Notes: generated by a model not told the origin, from the sequence alone. DNA of 64,000 nt from Burkholderia metallica (GCF_902832845.1 NZ_CADFDB010000003.1:310001-374000); one strand, 5' to 3'; numbered from the stretch's first letter, positions 9,738 to 19,529 are shown. A program made the numbers and translations.

Positions 9738-10840
9738 ATGTACCTTTTTTGGATCTAGGTCGCCTGAATGCGCCTTACAAGGCAGAATTTCTCAGCGTCG
9801 CGTCGAAGCTTTTCGACGACGGCACTTTCATCGGCGGTGGACTCGTTAGCCAATTCGAACGGGAATTCGCTGAATATTGCGGCATCGAGCATTGCGTCGG
9901 GGTCGGCAACGGGCTCGACGCCATCACGCTGGCCCTGAAGGCGCTCGGTATCGCCCCGGGTGACGAAATCATCGTTCCCGCACAGACGTTCGTCGCGACC
10001 TGGCTTGCCGTGACCCACGTCGGCGCGGTCAATGTCCCGGTCGATGTCGAACCTCGAACGGCCAACCTCGATCCTGACCTGATCGAAGCTGCAATTACGC
10101 CGCGTACCAAGGCGATCATCGTCGTCCATCTGTATGGCGCGACCGCCGATATGAAGCGCATCAACGAGATCGCAAAGCGACACGGCTTGTATGTCATCGA
10201 GGATGCTGCCCAGGCTCACGGCGATATCCGCTTCGACCGCAAGGTAGGCACATTCGGTGATATCGCGACGTTCAGCTTCTACCCTTCCAAGAACCTCGGT
10301 GCAGTCGGCGATGCCGGATGCGTGGTCACCAACTCCAGCGTGCTCGCACAGCGCGTGCGCGAACTTGGCAACTATGGCAGCTCGGTCAAGTATCGTCACG
10401 ATTCCATCGGATTCAACAGCCGCCTCGATCCGATTCAGGCCGGTTTCCTGTCCCTGAAGATCAAGGATCTCGATCGCATCATCGAGAAGCGACGGGCGAT
10501 CGCCGCACGCTACGATCAGGCCCTCGGCAACGTCGACGAGTCCGCTCCGGTCTTCCGGCTGCTCGACTTCGGGCTGCAATCGGTCTGGCACAACTACGTC
10601 ATCGTCTGCCGGGATCGAGATACCGTTCAGCGTCAGCTGACGGAAGCCGGGGTCGGTGTCGGCATCCACTACCCGACGATTCCTACCGAGCAGACCTGCT
10701 ACGCCGACATGCAGCACTACAGCCAGGCAACGCCGGTCGCGCACCGCCTCAGTCAATCCGTTCTGAGCTTGCCGATGGGTGAATACCTGAGCGACGCCGA
10801 AGTCGACCACGTCTGCGACGCGCTGCGGAAACTGGCGTAA
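9734..10840 (+). CDS. DegT/DnrJ/EryC1 PLP-dependent sugar aminotransferase (FdtB/QdtB-like)
   Basis: Transfers an amino group to the 3-keto sugar made by the adjacent ketoisomerase, giving a dTDP-3-amino-3,6-dideoxyhexose. The 368-residue protein has the complete DegT layout: GVGNGLDAITLALKALG near the N-terminus, VIEDAAQAHGD with the PLP-ring aspartate near residue 157, and the Schiff-base lysine at about Lys186 in SFYPSKNLGAVGDAG. It starts at GTG overlapping the isomerase stop. No acetyltransferase gene, the usual third member (FdtC/QdtC), follows it. A 13-bp stem-loop lies 85 bases downstream. Confidence 0.93.
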   Translation: MNVPFLDLGRLNAPYKAEFLSVASKLFDDGTFIGGGLVSQFEREFAEYCGIEHCVGVGNGLDAITLALKALGIAPGDEIIVPAQTFVATWLAVTHVGAVNVPVDVEPRTANLDPDLIEAAITPRTKAIIVVHLYGATADMKRINEIAKRHGLYVIEDAAQAHGDIRFDRKVGTFGDIATFSFYPSKNLGAVGDAGCVVTNSSVLAQRVRELGNYGSSVKYRHDSIGFNSRLDPIQAGFLSLKIKDLDRIIEKRRAIAARYDQALGNVDESAPVFRLLDFGLQSVWHNYVIVCRDRDTVQRQLTEAGVGVGIHYPTIPTEQTCYADMQHYSQATPVAHRLSQSVLSLPMGEYLSDAEVDHVCDALRKLA

Positions 10841-10925
10841 CCGAAGGTTCATCGACGCTACCGGCATTACAGGACGCGATTTGATCTTTCGCTCTCCTCG
10901 CGAGATCGCCCCGCGCCAGCCATGC

Positions 10926-10954
10926 CATGACGGGGACGTATCGTCCCCGTCATG
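10926..10954. terminator. Perfect 13-bp stem-loop after the aminotransferase gene
   Basis: Bases 10926-10938 are exactly complementary to 10942-10954 with a 3-base loop. It lies in the 188-base gap between two genes of the same strand. No U-tract follows, so it may be a transcript-end or processing hairpin, or an operator, rather than a classical intrinsic terminator. Confidence 0.5.
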
Positions 10955-11037
10955 TGAATGCAGGTCCCGAAATACGAGTCTGTCATCGGTCCGGCAATCT
11001 GCCTTCCGTCATGACGTAGCGCATTACCGTGTCATCT

Positions 11038-13356
11038 ATGATCGATCTGGAGTTCTTTCGCTTGAGCTGGAACATGTCGCACCTGCGGCGCCTTCCGGAC
11101 GACACCGATCAGCCGAAGAACTCGCGGCCGTGCAAGTGCTATGCGGTACACGCTCGCGTGAAGGCGGGGTGGTACATGCTGGAGCTTCGGGCGCATGCCG
11201 CCGCCCCCAGCGTCAAGGTGCGCGTCGTCGTCGCCCAGGAAGGTGGCGAAATCGAATCGTTCTCGGTCACGACGAGCACGAGACAAGTCAGTAAACGGCT
11301 CATCCGCCTGTCTTCGCCCGGACGCGTCAGCCTGCAGATGGAATCCGCGCACCCGGACGACGCGGTTACGCAATTCAGGTTGGCGCGCGTGACGGGCCGA
11401 TTCGCACGCTCGCGCATGCATCGAAAGCTGAGCGCGCTGCATCCGATGTACAAACGCGAAGCATCCGGCTCGTCATCGACCCGGCAAGCGAACGCCGGGC
11501 CTGAGCGGGACATGTGGCACGACTACTGCCAGCTCTTCGAGAACCCGGATGCGCTCGTTGATTACTCGGACTGGGTCGAGTGCTTCGACACGCCGAACGG
11601 CGACGCACTTGCCCGGATGAGCCGTCGCATCGATTCATTCCGTGATCGCCCCACCGTTGCGGTGGCGATGGCGTTGGCCACGCCGGATGCCGCCTGGCTG
11701 AACGCAACCATTCTGCATGTGAAGGCGCAGATTTACCCGTATTGGGAACTTCATATCGTCGCTCCCGCCACGTCGGATCCGGAGATTCTGCATTTGCTGG
11801 AGCATCACGCCCGGAGCGACAGCCGCGTGAAAATCCTGCAGACGGGCAACCACGCAACTCCCCAAGACGAACTGACCCGCGCGTTGATTCGGTCCGGATC
11901 GTGGATCGCGGTGCTCGGCCAGCACGATCTGCTGCCCCGGCACGCGCTGTTTTCCATCTGCGAGACTGCCGATGCAGCACCGCATGCGGAGCTGATCTAT
12001 TCCGACGAGGATCGGATTGATGAAGACGGATCACGCAAGGATCCGCACTTCAAATGCGACTGGAACGAAGATCTGTGCCTGGCTCGCGGCACGCTCTCGC
12101 ATTTGAGCGCCTGCCATGCACGCCTGTTCGAGGCCGTGGGCGGCTGGGATCCGCGTCCGGGCTTCGCGTCCGGTTACGATCTGGCGCTGCGGTGCATCGG
12201 AACTGCCCGACCGGATGGCATCGTGCATATTCCGAGCATCCTCTACCACGTTCGCACCGATGCCCGGGATCAGTTCGACACGGCCACCGATGCGGACAGG
12301 CAAGCCGGATACCTGGCACTCGCGAACCATCTGCAGCGCAACGGAGTCGCAGCGGATGCGAGCATAACGGCGCACGGCTACCGGGTTCGGTATCGGCTAC
12401 CCGAGCCGGCCCCGATGGTCAGCATCATCATTCCCACCAGGAACGGGCTGTCGCTGCTGCGCCAATGCATCGAATCCATTCTGCGCCGAACGACCTACCC
12501 GCACTACGAGATCGTCGTCGTCGACAACGGCTCCGACGAGCGCGAGACGCTGGATTACCTTGCCACGCTGGCCACGCATGAACGCATCGAGATCGTCCGC
12601 GACGACCGGCCGTTCAACTATTCCGCGCTCAACAACCACGCTTGTGCACGCGCACGCGGAGACTATCTTGCCCTCGTCAACAACGACATCGAGGTCATCA
12701 GCCCGGACTGGCTGGAAGAAATGCTGGGGCAGGCAACGCGCCCCGAAGTCGGCGCCGTCGGCGCAAAACTTCTGTATTCGGACGACACCGTGCAGCATGC
12801 CGGTGTCATCCTCGGCCTCAGCGGCGCCGCGGATCATATCCACCGCGGGCTGCGAAGGCACGATCCGGGCTATCAGGCTCGGGCAGCAGTCGTTCAATCC
12901 CTTTCTGCCGTCACGGCTGCCTGCCTCGTCGTCAGGAAATCGCTCTACGTCGACATCGGCGGCCTCAACGAAACGTCTTTGCCCGTCGCTTTCAACGACA
13001 TCGACTTTTGCTTGCGCATCAGAAGCGCAGGATATCGAATCATCTGGACGCCGTTCGCCGAACTCTATCATCACGAATCGGCAACCCGCGGTGAAGACGA
13101 TACGCCGGAAAAAAAGCGGCGCTCGGATGGCGAGGTGGCGTACATGCGGCAACATTGGGCCGATTTCATGGCGGACGATCCGGCCTATAGCCGGAATCTG
13201 ACGCTGGATCGGGCCCAGTGCCAGATTGCATGGCCGCCGAGAGCAGGGCTGGGCGCGAACAGGAAGGCCGGCTCTGTACCGGCACATCCGTGCGCGACAT
13301 TCGAAGATCGGCCGTCTGCCGATCCGGTTGGCTACTCGAACAGGGAAGAAACCTGA
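11038..13356 (+). CDS. Bifunctional glycosyltransferase with two GT2 domains
   Basis: Large polysaccharide-building transferase of about 772 residues. A 150-residue N-terminal region of beta character has no family I recognise. It is followed by a first GT2-like domain (about 195-420, with LIYSDEDRIDEDG carrying acidic residues) and a second, canonical GT2 domain (about 450-700: VSIIIPTRNGLSLLRQCIESIL, VVDNGSDERETLDYL, and VNNDIEVISPDWLEEML). This is the layout of RfbF/WbbL-type transferases that add rhamnose or related sugars in O-antigen and capsule clusters. GTG at 11029 in the same frame is an alternative start; neither has a clear ribosome site. Confidence 0.87.
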   Translation: MIDLEFFRLSWNMSHLRRLPDDTDQPKNSRPCKCYAVHARVKAGWYMLELRAHAAAPSVKVRVVVAQEGGEIESFSVTTSTRQVSKRLIRLSSPGRVSLQMESAHPDDAVTQFRLARVTGRFARSRMHRKLSALHPMYKREASGSSSTRQANAGPERDMWHDYCQLFENPDALVDYSDWVECFDTPNGDALARMSRRIDSFRDRPTVAVAMALATPDAAWLNATILHVKAQIYPYWELHIVAPATSDPEILHLLEHHARSDSRVKILQTGNHATPQDELTRALIRSGSWIAVLGQHDLLPRHALFSICETADAAPHAELIYSDEDRIDEDGSRKDPHFKCDWNEDLCLARGTLSHLSACHARLFEAVGGWDPRPGFASGYDLALRCIGTARPDGIVHIPSILYHVRTDARDQFDTATDADRQAGYLALANHLQRNGVAADASITAHGYRVRYRLPEPAPMVSIIIPTRNGLSLLRQCIESILRRTTYPHYEIVVVDNGSDERETLDYLATLATHERIEIVRDDRPFNYSALNNHACARARGDYLALVNNDIEVISPDWLEEMLGQATRPEVGAVGAKLLYSDDTVQHAGVILGLSGAADHIHRGLRRHDPGYQARAAVVQSLSAVTAACLVVRKSLYVDIGGLNETSLPVAFNDIDFCLRIRSAGYRIIWTPFAELYHHESATRGEDDTPEKKRRSDGEVAYMRQHWADFMADDPAYSRNLTLDRAQCQIAWPPRAGLGANRKAGSVPAHPCATFEDRPSADPVGYSNREET

Positions 13357-13363
13357 TCCCGTC

Positions 13364-14917
13364 ATGACAAACAACCGAACTTTCAGCGTTCTTCTGGAAA
13401 TGCGGCCCGCCCTCGATGGCCACGCCGGCATTCCCCAGGAAACGAGACTCCTGTTTCGAGGCTTATGCGAGTGCCAGGCGATCGAGGTCGAGGGGCTGCT
13501 CCAGACGTCGCTCGCGTTTCTTGCGCCGGGCGCCGAAGACGATTCGGCTCGCGAACCGGACATGACGCTCGCTGCCGTACGCGAACGCACGCGGGTTGTC
13601 GTATCGATGGACAAACCGCGACCCAAAGGCATCTGGGCGACGGTTCGTACCTATGTCCGCTCCCGCCGAACCGCCTACGCGCTGGCGCTGTCCGCGCTGT
13701 TGCGTCCCGCGCGTGCTCACGTGCGGCTCACTCGCTTCGCGCCCTGCGGCTTCGAGGAATTCGTCTGGCGCCGCCTGTTCGAGAAGACCCTGCCGGCAGA
13801 CGATTTCAAGGTCGTCACCGCGCGAGATCTACGTGTCTGCACGGTTCCCTGGAACGTGTTGCAGAGTGCAGGACTTCTGACCTTGAAGTTCCGGCGTGAG
13901 GCAATCTATCCACGCCTCGCGCTCGATCGGGCCAACGTCTTCATTGCGCAGACGCCGTATCCCGGCAGAATCCCCAGCGATGTTGCGTTCGTCGTGCGCT
14001 ATCACGACGCCTTTCCGATCATGATGCCCGACACGATCGCCAACAAGGTCCGGCATCACGCCACGCACATGCATGCGTTGATCAGCAATGCAAAATCGGG
14101 CGCGTATTTTGCCTGTGTGTCCGAAACGACCCGACAGGGCCTGATCGCGTTGCTTCCCGAGGTTCGCGATCGGTCGGTCACGATTCACAACATGATCTCG
14201 GCCGATTTCCGCGAAACCGACGCGCCGGCCGATCGGGTCAAGCAGATCGTAAGGCTTCGCATTACCCCGGCCGGCCCGCTGAATCCGACCTTTTCCACGA
14301 CCGAATCGAGAGAGCGCTTTTACGCGGACGCGCTGGATCGGCAGCCGTTCAAGTATCTACTGATGGTTTCCACGATCGAACCCCGCAAGAATCACGCTAG
14401 ACTCCTGGCAGCATGGTCGACGCTCATGGCGGGTCGCGATCCATCGATCAAGCTCGTTTTCGTCGGCAACGCCGGCTGGGGTAGCGAGGTACTGACCCAG
14501 GAAATGCGCGCGTGGATCGATACCGGCGCCCTGTTCGTCCTGTCCGGGGTCCCCGCCGCAGATCTGTGCACGTTGTACCGGCACGCCGTCGCGACAGTGT
14601 GCCCGAGCCTCGCGGAGGGTTTCGACTATTCTGGCCTGGAGTCCATGGCCAGCGGCGGGGTCGTGGTGTCATCCGACATCGCGGTCCATCGCGAGGTCTA
14701 CGGCGAAGCGACCGAATACTTTGATCCGCACTGCACGCGGAGCCTGGCGGATGCGATCGGCCGCGTTGCCTATGACGACGGCGCTGAAATGCGGCGTTCC
14801 GAATTGAAAGCACTGGGACGCGAAATGGCAACCCGGTATCAGCCAAAGAACATCCTGCCTCAGTGGGAACGTTTTCTCGGTGCGATATCAGCCGGGACGG
14901 CAGGAATCGGGGGATAG
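13364..14917 (+). CDS. Glycosyltransferase family 4 protein
   Basis: Retaining, GT-B-fold sugar transferase. The 517-residue protein has an N-terminal acceptor half and a C-terminal GT4 half starting at MVSTIEPRKNHARLLAAW, with nucleotide-sugar-binding residues in VFVGNAGWGSE and the EX7E motif in CPSLAEGFDYSGLESMASGG. The start chosen is the ATG 7 bases after the previous stop; the frame stays open further upstream inside the neighbour but the homologous protein begins here (TFSVLLEMRP). The C-terminal half is of the same type as the GT4 at 21824, so the two may add related sugars. Confidence 0.88.
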   Translation: MTNNRTFSVLLEMRPALDGHAGIPQETRLLFRGLCECQAIEVEGLLQTSLAFLAPGAEDDSAREPDMTLAAVRERTRVVVSMDKPRPKGIWATVRTYVRSRRTAYALALSALLRPARAHVRLTRFAPCGFEEFVWRRLFEKTLPADDFKVVTARDLRVCTVPWNVLQSAGLLTLKFRREAIYPRLALDRANVFIAQTPYPGRIPSDVAFVVRYHDAFPIMMPDTIANKVRHHATHMHALISNAKSGAYFACVSETTRQGLIALLPEVRDRSVTIHNMISADFRETDAPADRVKQIVRLRITPAGPLNPTFSTTESRERFYADALDRQPFKYLLMVSTIEPRKNHARLLAAWSTLMAGRDPSIKLVFVGNAGWGSEVLTQEMRAWIDTGALFVLSGVPAADLCTLYRHAVATVCPSLAEGFDYSGLESMASGGVVVSSDIAVHREVYGEATEYFDPHCTRSLADAIGRVAYDDGAEMRRSELKALGREMATRYQPKNILPQWERFLGAISAGTAGIGG

Positions 14918-15048
14918 ATCCAGTCGTTCCGACCGTACCGGATCATTGCGTATTTCCGCGTACGGTATTGTTTAAAATGGTGCCTGCTGAATTTCCGGCA
15001 AGCACTGATGTTTTTCGAACCAGACCGGGCATATTGAATGGCTCATCC

Positions 15049-15062
15049 TGCTACATGTAGCA
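15049..15062. promoter_or_regulatory. 14-base perfect palindrome, possible operator
   Basis: The sequence TGCTACATGTAGCA equals its own reverse complement. It lies about 230 bases upstream of the export lipoprotein gene in otherwise non-coding DNA. A dimeric regulator site is possible; the palindrome matches no operator I recognise. Confidence 0.35.
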
Positions 15063-15075
15063 ATTCACGTGCAAC

Positions 15076-15115
15076 GCAAAACCGTCCGCCTCCCCGCCGA
15101 ACGCGGACGTTTTGC
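15076..15115 (+). other. Stem-loop in the leader of the export lipoprotein gene
   Basis: Bases 15076-15089 pair with 15103-15115 with a single bulged base and a 13-base loop. The base of the stem is A-rich on the left and T-rich on the right, like a terminator, but the bases after it (GCCGCCGG) are not a U-tract. It may be an mRNA leader structure. Confidence 0.4.
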
Positions 15116-15290
15116 CGCCGGCGCGGGCCGTCCGGCATGTACCCGGTCCTCGCTCCTCAGCCGACGACGATCGATTGGATGCGAGCCGCGAAACCGAATC
15201 ACATCGCCCCCCCCTTTTCCGTGACCGCTGCAGGTTTGTTCAGAAGCAGCGGTCTCAAACGCTCAGCCTAAAATTTAAGACACTCGTAAC

Positions 15291-16457
15291 ATGCGTCGCA
15301 TACACTCCCTGACCTATACGTTGCCGCTACTATGCGGAATGGCCCTCACGGCCTGCTCGTCTATCCCCACGTCCGGACCGAGCACGTCGGCCGTCACGCA
15401 AGCTCCCGCCAATCCGGGCTCGATCGGCATTCAGGTGGTCGACGTCAACGACGACGTCGCCCGGCGCCTGCTCTCCCTGCAAATGGCCGGCGACTTTTCG
15501 AAAACCCTCGGCGAACACGCGACGACGTCACAGCAATTGGGCGCCGGCGACGTCATCGAGGTGTCGATCTGGGAGGCTCCGCCTGCTTTGCTGTTTGGCA
15601 CGTCTTCGACGGACGGGCGCCCCAACACCACCTCCAATGCGCGCGTAACGGCGCTGCCGGATCAGACGATCGACAGCTACGGTAATGTGCGTATCCCGTT
15701 CGTCGGGCCGATCAAGGCCGCCGGACGCACGCCCGAGGAACTCGGCGTGGCGATCACCGAGAGACTGAAGGGCAAGGCCAATCAGCCCCAAACGCTGGTC
15801 AGGCTGGTGCAGAACACGACCTCCTACGTCACGATCGTCGGCGACGTCAATTCCAGCAAACGCATGCCGCTGACGCCCAGCGGCGAGCGCATCCTCGACG
15901 CGCTCGCCAGCGCGGGCGGCGTGCGGCAGCCGATCGAAAAAATGACGCTACAGGTTACACGCGGCAAGACCGTGCAGTCGCTGCCGCTGGAAACGATCAT
16001 CCGGGATCCGCGCCAGAACGTTCCGCTTCAGCCCGGCGACGTCGTGACGGCGCTGTATCAGCCGAACAGCTTCACGGCGCTCGGCGCGACCGGCAAGAAC
16101 GAGGAAATCAACTTCGAAGCGCAGGGCATTACGCTGGCCCAGGCGCTCGGTCGCATGGGCGGCCTGAACGATTCGCGCTCCGATGCCCAGGGCGTCTTCA
16201 TCTTCCGGTTCGAGAAGGCGAATGCGCTCCAATGGCCGCTTCAGCCGGTCAAGACGGCACCCAACGGCCTAGTTCCGGTCGTTTATCGAGTCAACCTGAA
16301 GGATCCCAACAGTTTCTTCGTCGCGCAAAGCTTCATGATGGACAACAAGGATGTGGTCTACGTGTCCAATGCGCCAATTGCGGAACTGCAAAAATTCCTC
16401 AATGTAATCTTCTCCGTTGCTTACCCGGTCATGACGACGGTTACGACTTTCCGGTAA
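15291..16457 (+). CDS. Capsule export outer-membrane lipoprotein (CtrA/BexD/Wza, OPX family)
   Basis: Forms the outer-membrane channel through which the polysaccharide leaves the cell. The 388-residue protein begins with a lipoprotein signal peptide whose lipobox LTAC puts the acylated cysteine at Cys22. A polysaccharide-export domain follows (LGAGDVIEVSIWEAPP near residues 82-97), then SLBB-type repeats (YVTIVGDVNSSKRMPL and later) and an amphipathic C-terminal region. The length matches CtrA and BexD and is shorter than E. coli KpsD. It stands alone between two non-coding stretches, apart from the kpsE-M-T genes it must work with. Confidence 0.9.
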   Translation: MRRIHSLTYTLPLLCGMALTACSSIPTSGPSTSAVTQAPANPGSIGIQVVDVNDDVARRLLSLQMAGDFSKTLGEHATTSQQLGAGDVIEVSIWEAPPALLFGTSSTDGRPNTTSNARVTALPDQTIDSYGNVRIPFVGPIKAAGRTPEELGVAITERLKGKANQPQTLVRLVQNTTSYVTIVGDVNSSKRMPLTPSGERILDALASAGGVRQPIEKMTLQVTRGKTVQSLPLETIIRDPRQNVPLQPGDVVTALYQPNSFTALGATGKNEEINFEAQGITLAQALGRMGGLNDSRSDAQGVFIFRFEKANALQWPLQPVKTAPNGLVPVVYRVNLKDPNSFFVAQSFMMDNKDVVYVSNAPIAELQKFLNVIFSVAYPVMTTVTTFR

Positions 16458-16475
16458 TCCACACGTAAATCTCCC

Positions 16476-16499
16476 GCCGCACGATTCGATTCGTGCGGC
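16476..16499 (+). terminator. 9-bp stem-loop after the export lipoprotein gene
   Basis: Bases 16476-16484 are exactly complementary to 16491-16499 with a 6-base loop, 19 bases after the stop codon. Only a short AAAT follows, so termination would be weak or Rho-assisted. Confidence 0.45.
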
Positions 16500-16564
16500 A
16501 AATCATTCGAAGTGCTTCGCCGCCGTAAAGCGGAAAATGAGCATGCGCTCCGATGCCTTTCCGA

Positions 16565-16595
16565 TTGACGAAAGCGCATATGGATTTCGAATACT
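16565..16595 (+). promoter_or_regulatory. Possible sigma-70 promoter for the rfbBDA genes
   Basis: TTGACG at 16565-16570 is a near-consensus -35 box and AATACT at 16590-16595 could be the -10, but the spacer would be 19 bases, longer than ideal. The region lies 55 bases upstream of rfbB in an AT-rich gap. Confidence 0.33.
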
Positions 16596-16649
16596 CGATT
16601 TCGTCGAAGCACACTGCCCTATTCATTCATATTTATTGTAGAGACCATT

Positions 16650-17726
16650 ATGTTGCTAATCACTGGCGGTGCGGGTTTCATTGGCGCCAACTTCGTTCTG
16701 GACTGGATTGCCAGCTCCGAAGAGCCCGTCATCAACCTGGACAAACTGACCTATGCGGGCAATCTCGACACGCTTGCATCGCTTGCCGACAATCCTGGGC
16801 ACACGTTCGTCCGCGGCGACATCGGTGACAGGGAACTGGTCGGAGACCTTCTGAAACAGCATCGCCCGCGCGCGGTCATCAACTTCGCTGCCGAATCGCA
16901 TGTCGACCGGTCCATTTCCGGCCCGGGCGATTTCATTCAAACCAACGTGGTCGGCACCTTCAACCTGCTCGAATCGGTGCGAGGCTACTGGAGCGAGCTT
17001 CCGGACGCAGAGCGTGAGGCTTTCCGCTTTCTTCACGTGTCGACCGACGAAGTCTACGGCACGCTCGGCCCCAACGATCCGGCCTTCGCGGAAACGAACC
17101 GCTACGAGCCCAACAGCCCCTACTCCGCAAGCAAGGCCGCGTCGGATCATCTCGTCCGCGCATGGCACCACACTTACGGCATGCCGGTACTGACCACCAA
17201 CTGCTCCAACAACTACGGTCCTTACCATTTCCCGGAAAAGCTCATTCCGCTCGTCATTCTGAACGCGCTGGCCGGCAAGCCCCTGCCGATCTACGGCGAC
17301 GGCCAGCAAATCCGGGACTGGCTCTACGTGAAGGATCACTGCTCGGCCATTCGGCGTGTTCTGCAACAAGGGAGCGTCGGCGAAACCTATAACGTGGGCG
17401 GCTGGAACGAATGCACGAATCTCGAGGTTGTTCGAACGATCTGCTCGATTCTTGACGAGCTTCAGCCTCGCAGCGACAAACAGTCTTACGCAAACCAGAT
17501 CAGTTTCGTTCAGGATCGCCCCGGGCATGATCGCCGATACGCAATCGATGCTCGCAAGCTGGAGCGCGAGTTGAACTGGAAACCTGAAGAGACATTCGAA
17601 GGCGGCATCCGGAAGACGGTGCGTTGGTACCTCGACAATCAGGAGTGGGTGCAGAACGTCACGTCTGGCAGCTATCGCGACTGGATTGACCTGCAATATG
17701 GAGCCGATGCATGCCGCGCATCCTGA
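16650..17726 (+). CDS. rfbB: dTDP-glucose 4,6-dehydratase
   Basis: Second enzyme of dTDP-sugar synthesis: converts dTDP-glucose to dTDP-4-keto-6-deoxyglucose in the cytoplasm. The 358-residue protein is an extended short-chain dehydrogenase with the NAD-binding motif [10 protein letters not shown] at residues 6-15, the STDEVYG segment, and the catalytic YSASK motif. Its product is the branch point for both dTDP-rhamnose (rfbC, rfbD here) and the 3-amino sugar made by the ketoisomerase/aminotransferase pair at 9.3-10.8 kb. It overlaps rfbD by 16 nt. Confidence 0.97.
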   Translation: MLLITGGAGFIGANFVLDWIASSEEPVINLDKLTYAGNLDTLASLADNPGHTFVRGDIGDRELVGDLLKQHRPRAVINFAAESHVDRSISGPGDFIQTNVVGTFNLLESVRGYWSELPDAEREAFRFLHVSTDEVYGTLGPNDPAFAETNRYEPNSPYSASKAASDHLVRAWHHTYGMPVLTTNCSNNYGPYHFPEKLIPLVILNALAGKPLPIYGDGQQIRDWLYVKDHCSAIRRVLQQGSVGETYNVGGWNECTNLEVVRTICSILDELQPRSDKQSYANQISFVQDRPGHDRRYAIDARKLERELNWKPEETFEGGIRKTVRWYLDNQEWVQNVTSGSYRDWIDLQYGADACRAS

Positions 17727-18598
17727 TCACGGGCTCCAGCGGCCAGGTCGGCTTCGAACTCGAACGTGCATTGGCACCGCTCGGCGAGTTGCTTGTACCG
17801 AAACGGGAAGATCTGGATCTTTCCGACATTGGCACGCTTGCGGAACGGCTCACCGCATTGCAACCGGATGTCATTGTCAATCCGGCCGCCTATACGGCAG
17901 TAGACCTCGCGGAAAGCCAGGCTGCGTTGGCGCATGCGATCAACGCCGATGCTCCTAGCGTCATGGCCTCGTGGGCGGCAAACAGGAACGTTCCGTTTAT
18001 TCACTATTCGACGGATTACGTATTCGATGGCACGAAAGCAGAACCGTACCTCGAAGACGACACCACGCATCCGTTATCGGTCTACGGGCAGAGCAAGCTG
18101 GCGGGTGAAGTTGCGGTTCGCGCAGCATGCAGCCGTCATTTGATTTTGCGTACGAGCTGGGTTGTCGGCGTGCACGGGAAGAATTTTCTCAAAACGATTC
18201 TCAGGCTGGCGCAAGAGCGTGAGCAGCTCAACGTCGTCGCCGATCAGGTCGGTGCGCCAACCACCGCGCCCTTCATCGCCGACGTGACCGCCCACGTGCT
18301 CGCCCGCGCGCTGTTCCCGTCGTTCGACGCCTGGGGTACGTATCACCTGGCCGCCGCAGGCGAGACGACGTGGTATGACTACGCGCGTCGTATCGTTCGC
18401 CTTGCCGAAGAATCCGGCATCGCATTGAAACTGAAGCAAGACGCCATTCAGGCCGTCCCCACCAGTGCCTATCCGACAGCCGCGACACGCCCCGCGAATT
18501 CACGGCTGAATTGCAGCAAGCTCGCCAATACATTCGATCTGCACATGCAACCCTGGCAATACGGCATCGACCATGTATTCGCTCAACTACAACATTGA
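17711..18598 (+). CDS. rfbD: dTDP-4-dehydrorhamnose reductase
   Basis: Last enzyme of dTDP-L-rhamnose synthesis, reducing dTDP-4-keto-L-rhamnose. The 295-residue protein has the nucleotide-binding [10 protein letters not shown] at its start, [10 protein letters not shown], the catalytic YGQSK motif, and RTSWVVG, all typical of RmlD. The start lies inside the end of rfbB with GGAG seven bases upstream, pointing to coupled translation. The order here is B-D-A, with C displaced and inverted. Confidence 0.97.
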   Translation: MPRILITGSSGQVGFELERALAPLGELLVPKREDLDLSDIGTLAERLTALQPDVIVNPAAYTAVDLAESQAALAHAINADAPSVMASWAANRNVPFIHYSTDYVFDGTKAEPYLEDDTTHPLSVYGQSKLAGEVAVRAACSRHLILRTSWVVGVHGKNFLKTILRLAQEREQLNVVADQVGAPTTAPFIADVTAHVLARALFPSFDAWGTYHLAAAGETTWYDYARRIVRLAEESGIALKLKQDAIQAVPTSAYPTAATRPANSRLNCSKLANTFDLHMQPWQYGIDHVFAQLQH

Positions 18599-18619
18599 AA
18601 CCGAGAGCAGACCAACATC

Positions 18620-19501
18620 ATGAAACGAAAGGGCATTATTCTCGCGGGTGGTTCGGGAACCCGTCTGTACCCTGCAACGCAGGCGGTGAGCAAGCAATTG
18701 CTACCGATCTACGACAAGCCGATGATCTACTACCCGCTCAGCACGTTGATGTTGGCAGGCATCCGCGACATTTTGATCATCTCGACGCCTCAGGACACAC
18801 CGCGCTTCGAGCAGTTGCTCGGTGACGGTCATCAGTGGGGACTCAATCTTCAATACGCGGTTCAGCCGAGCCCCGACGGACTGGCTCAAGCGTTCATCCT
18901 TGCCGAATCGTTCCTCACGGGAGATCGCTCCGCACTCGTGCTCGGCGACAACATTTTCCACGGCCACGAATTTGTGTCGCTCCTGCACGAGGCCGCGCGC
19001 AAGGAAACCGGCGCCAGCGTGTTTGCCTATCGCGTCAACGATCCCGAACGATATGGGGTGGTCGAATTCGACCAGGACGGTCGCGCGATCAGCATCGAGG
19101 AAAAACCTGCTCAGCCGAAATCGCACTACGCCGTTACCGGCCTGTATTTCTACGACAGCATGGTCGTCGACATCGCCAAATCGATCAAACCGTCGGCTCG
19201 CGGCGAACTCGAGATTACCGATGTCAATGCAACCTACCTGCGCGAAGGTCTGCTTGACGTCAAGACGATGGGACGCGGCTACGCGTGGCTCGACACCGGT
19301 ACCCACGACTCGATGCTCGAGGCCAGCCACTTCATCGCCACGATGGAACATCGCCAGGGACTGAAAGTGGCTTGCATCGAAGAAATTGCCTATCGCTTGG
19401 GCTACATCGATTCCGAGCAATTGCTCCGCCTTGCTGCACCGCTCAGCAAGAACGGCTACGGTCAATACCTGAAAAATATCCTGAAAGAGCACACGCGCTA
19501 G
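18620..19501 (+). CDS. rfbA: Glucose-1-phosphate thymidylyltransferase
   Basis: First enzyme of the pathway: makes dTDP-glucose from glucose-1-phosphate and dTTP, and is usually feedback-inhibited by dTDP-rhamnose. The 293-residue length is standard. The signature [13 protein letters not shown] near residues 7-19 binds the nucleotide, [12 protein letters not shown] and VLGDNIFHG follow, and the metal-binding VLGDN aspartate is present. It lies 21 bases after rfbD on the same transcript. A bulged stem-loop overlaps its end. Confidence 0.97.
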   Translation: MKRKGIILAGGSGTRLYPATQAVSKQLLPIYDKPMIYYPLSTLMLAGIRDILIISTPQDTPRFEQLLGDGHQWGLNLQYAVQPSPDGLAQAFILAESFLTGDRSALVLGDNIFHGHEFVSLLHEAARKETGASVFAYRVNDPERYGVVEFDQDGRAISIEEKPAQPKSHYAVTGLYFYDSMVVDIAKSIKPSARGELEITDVNATYLREGLLDVKTMGRGYAWLDTGTHDSMLEASHFIATMEHRQGLKVACIEEIAYRLGYIDSEQLLRLAAPLSKNGYGQYLKNILKEHTR

Positions 19502-19529
19502 CCGGGGGCCGCTGCAACCCCGGTGGCTA
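19499..19529 (+). terminator. Stem-loop at the end of rfbA
   Basis: Bases 19499-19507 pair with 19518-19529 with bulges on the right side, covering the rfbA stop region. There is no U-tract, so it may be an mRNA 3'-end structure rather than a strong terminator. Confidence 0.4.

Larger units (their letters stand above)
14918..15290. other. Non-coding interval upstream of the outer-membrane exporter gene
   Basis: These 373 bases hold no credible gene. They contain a 14-base perfect palindrome (15049-15062) and a bulged stem-loop (15076-15115). The left third is AT-rich (14960-15045), as expected of a promoter zone, but I found no well-spaced -35/-10 pair. It probably contains the promoter and a structured leader for the export lipoprotein gene. 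Confidence 0.5.
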
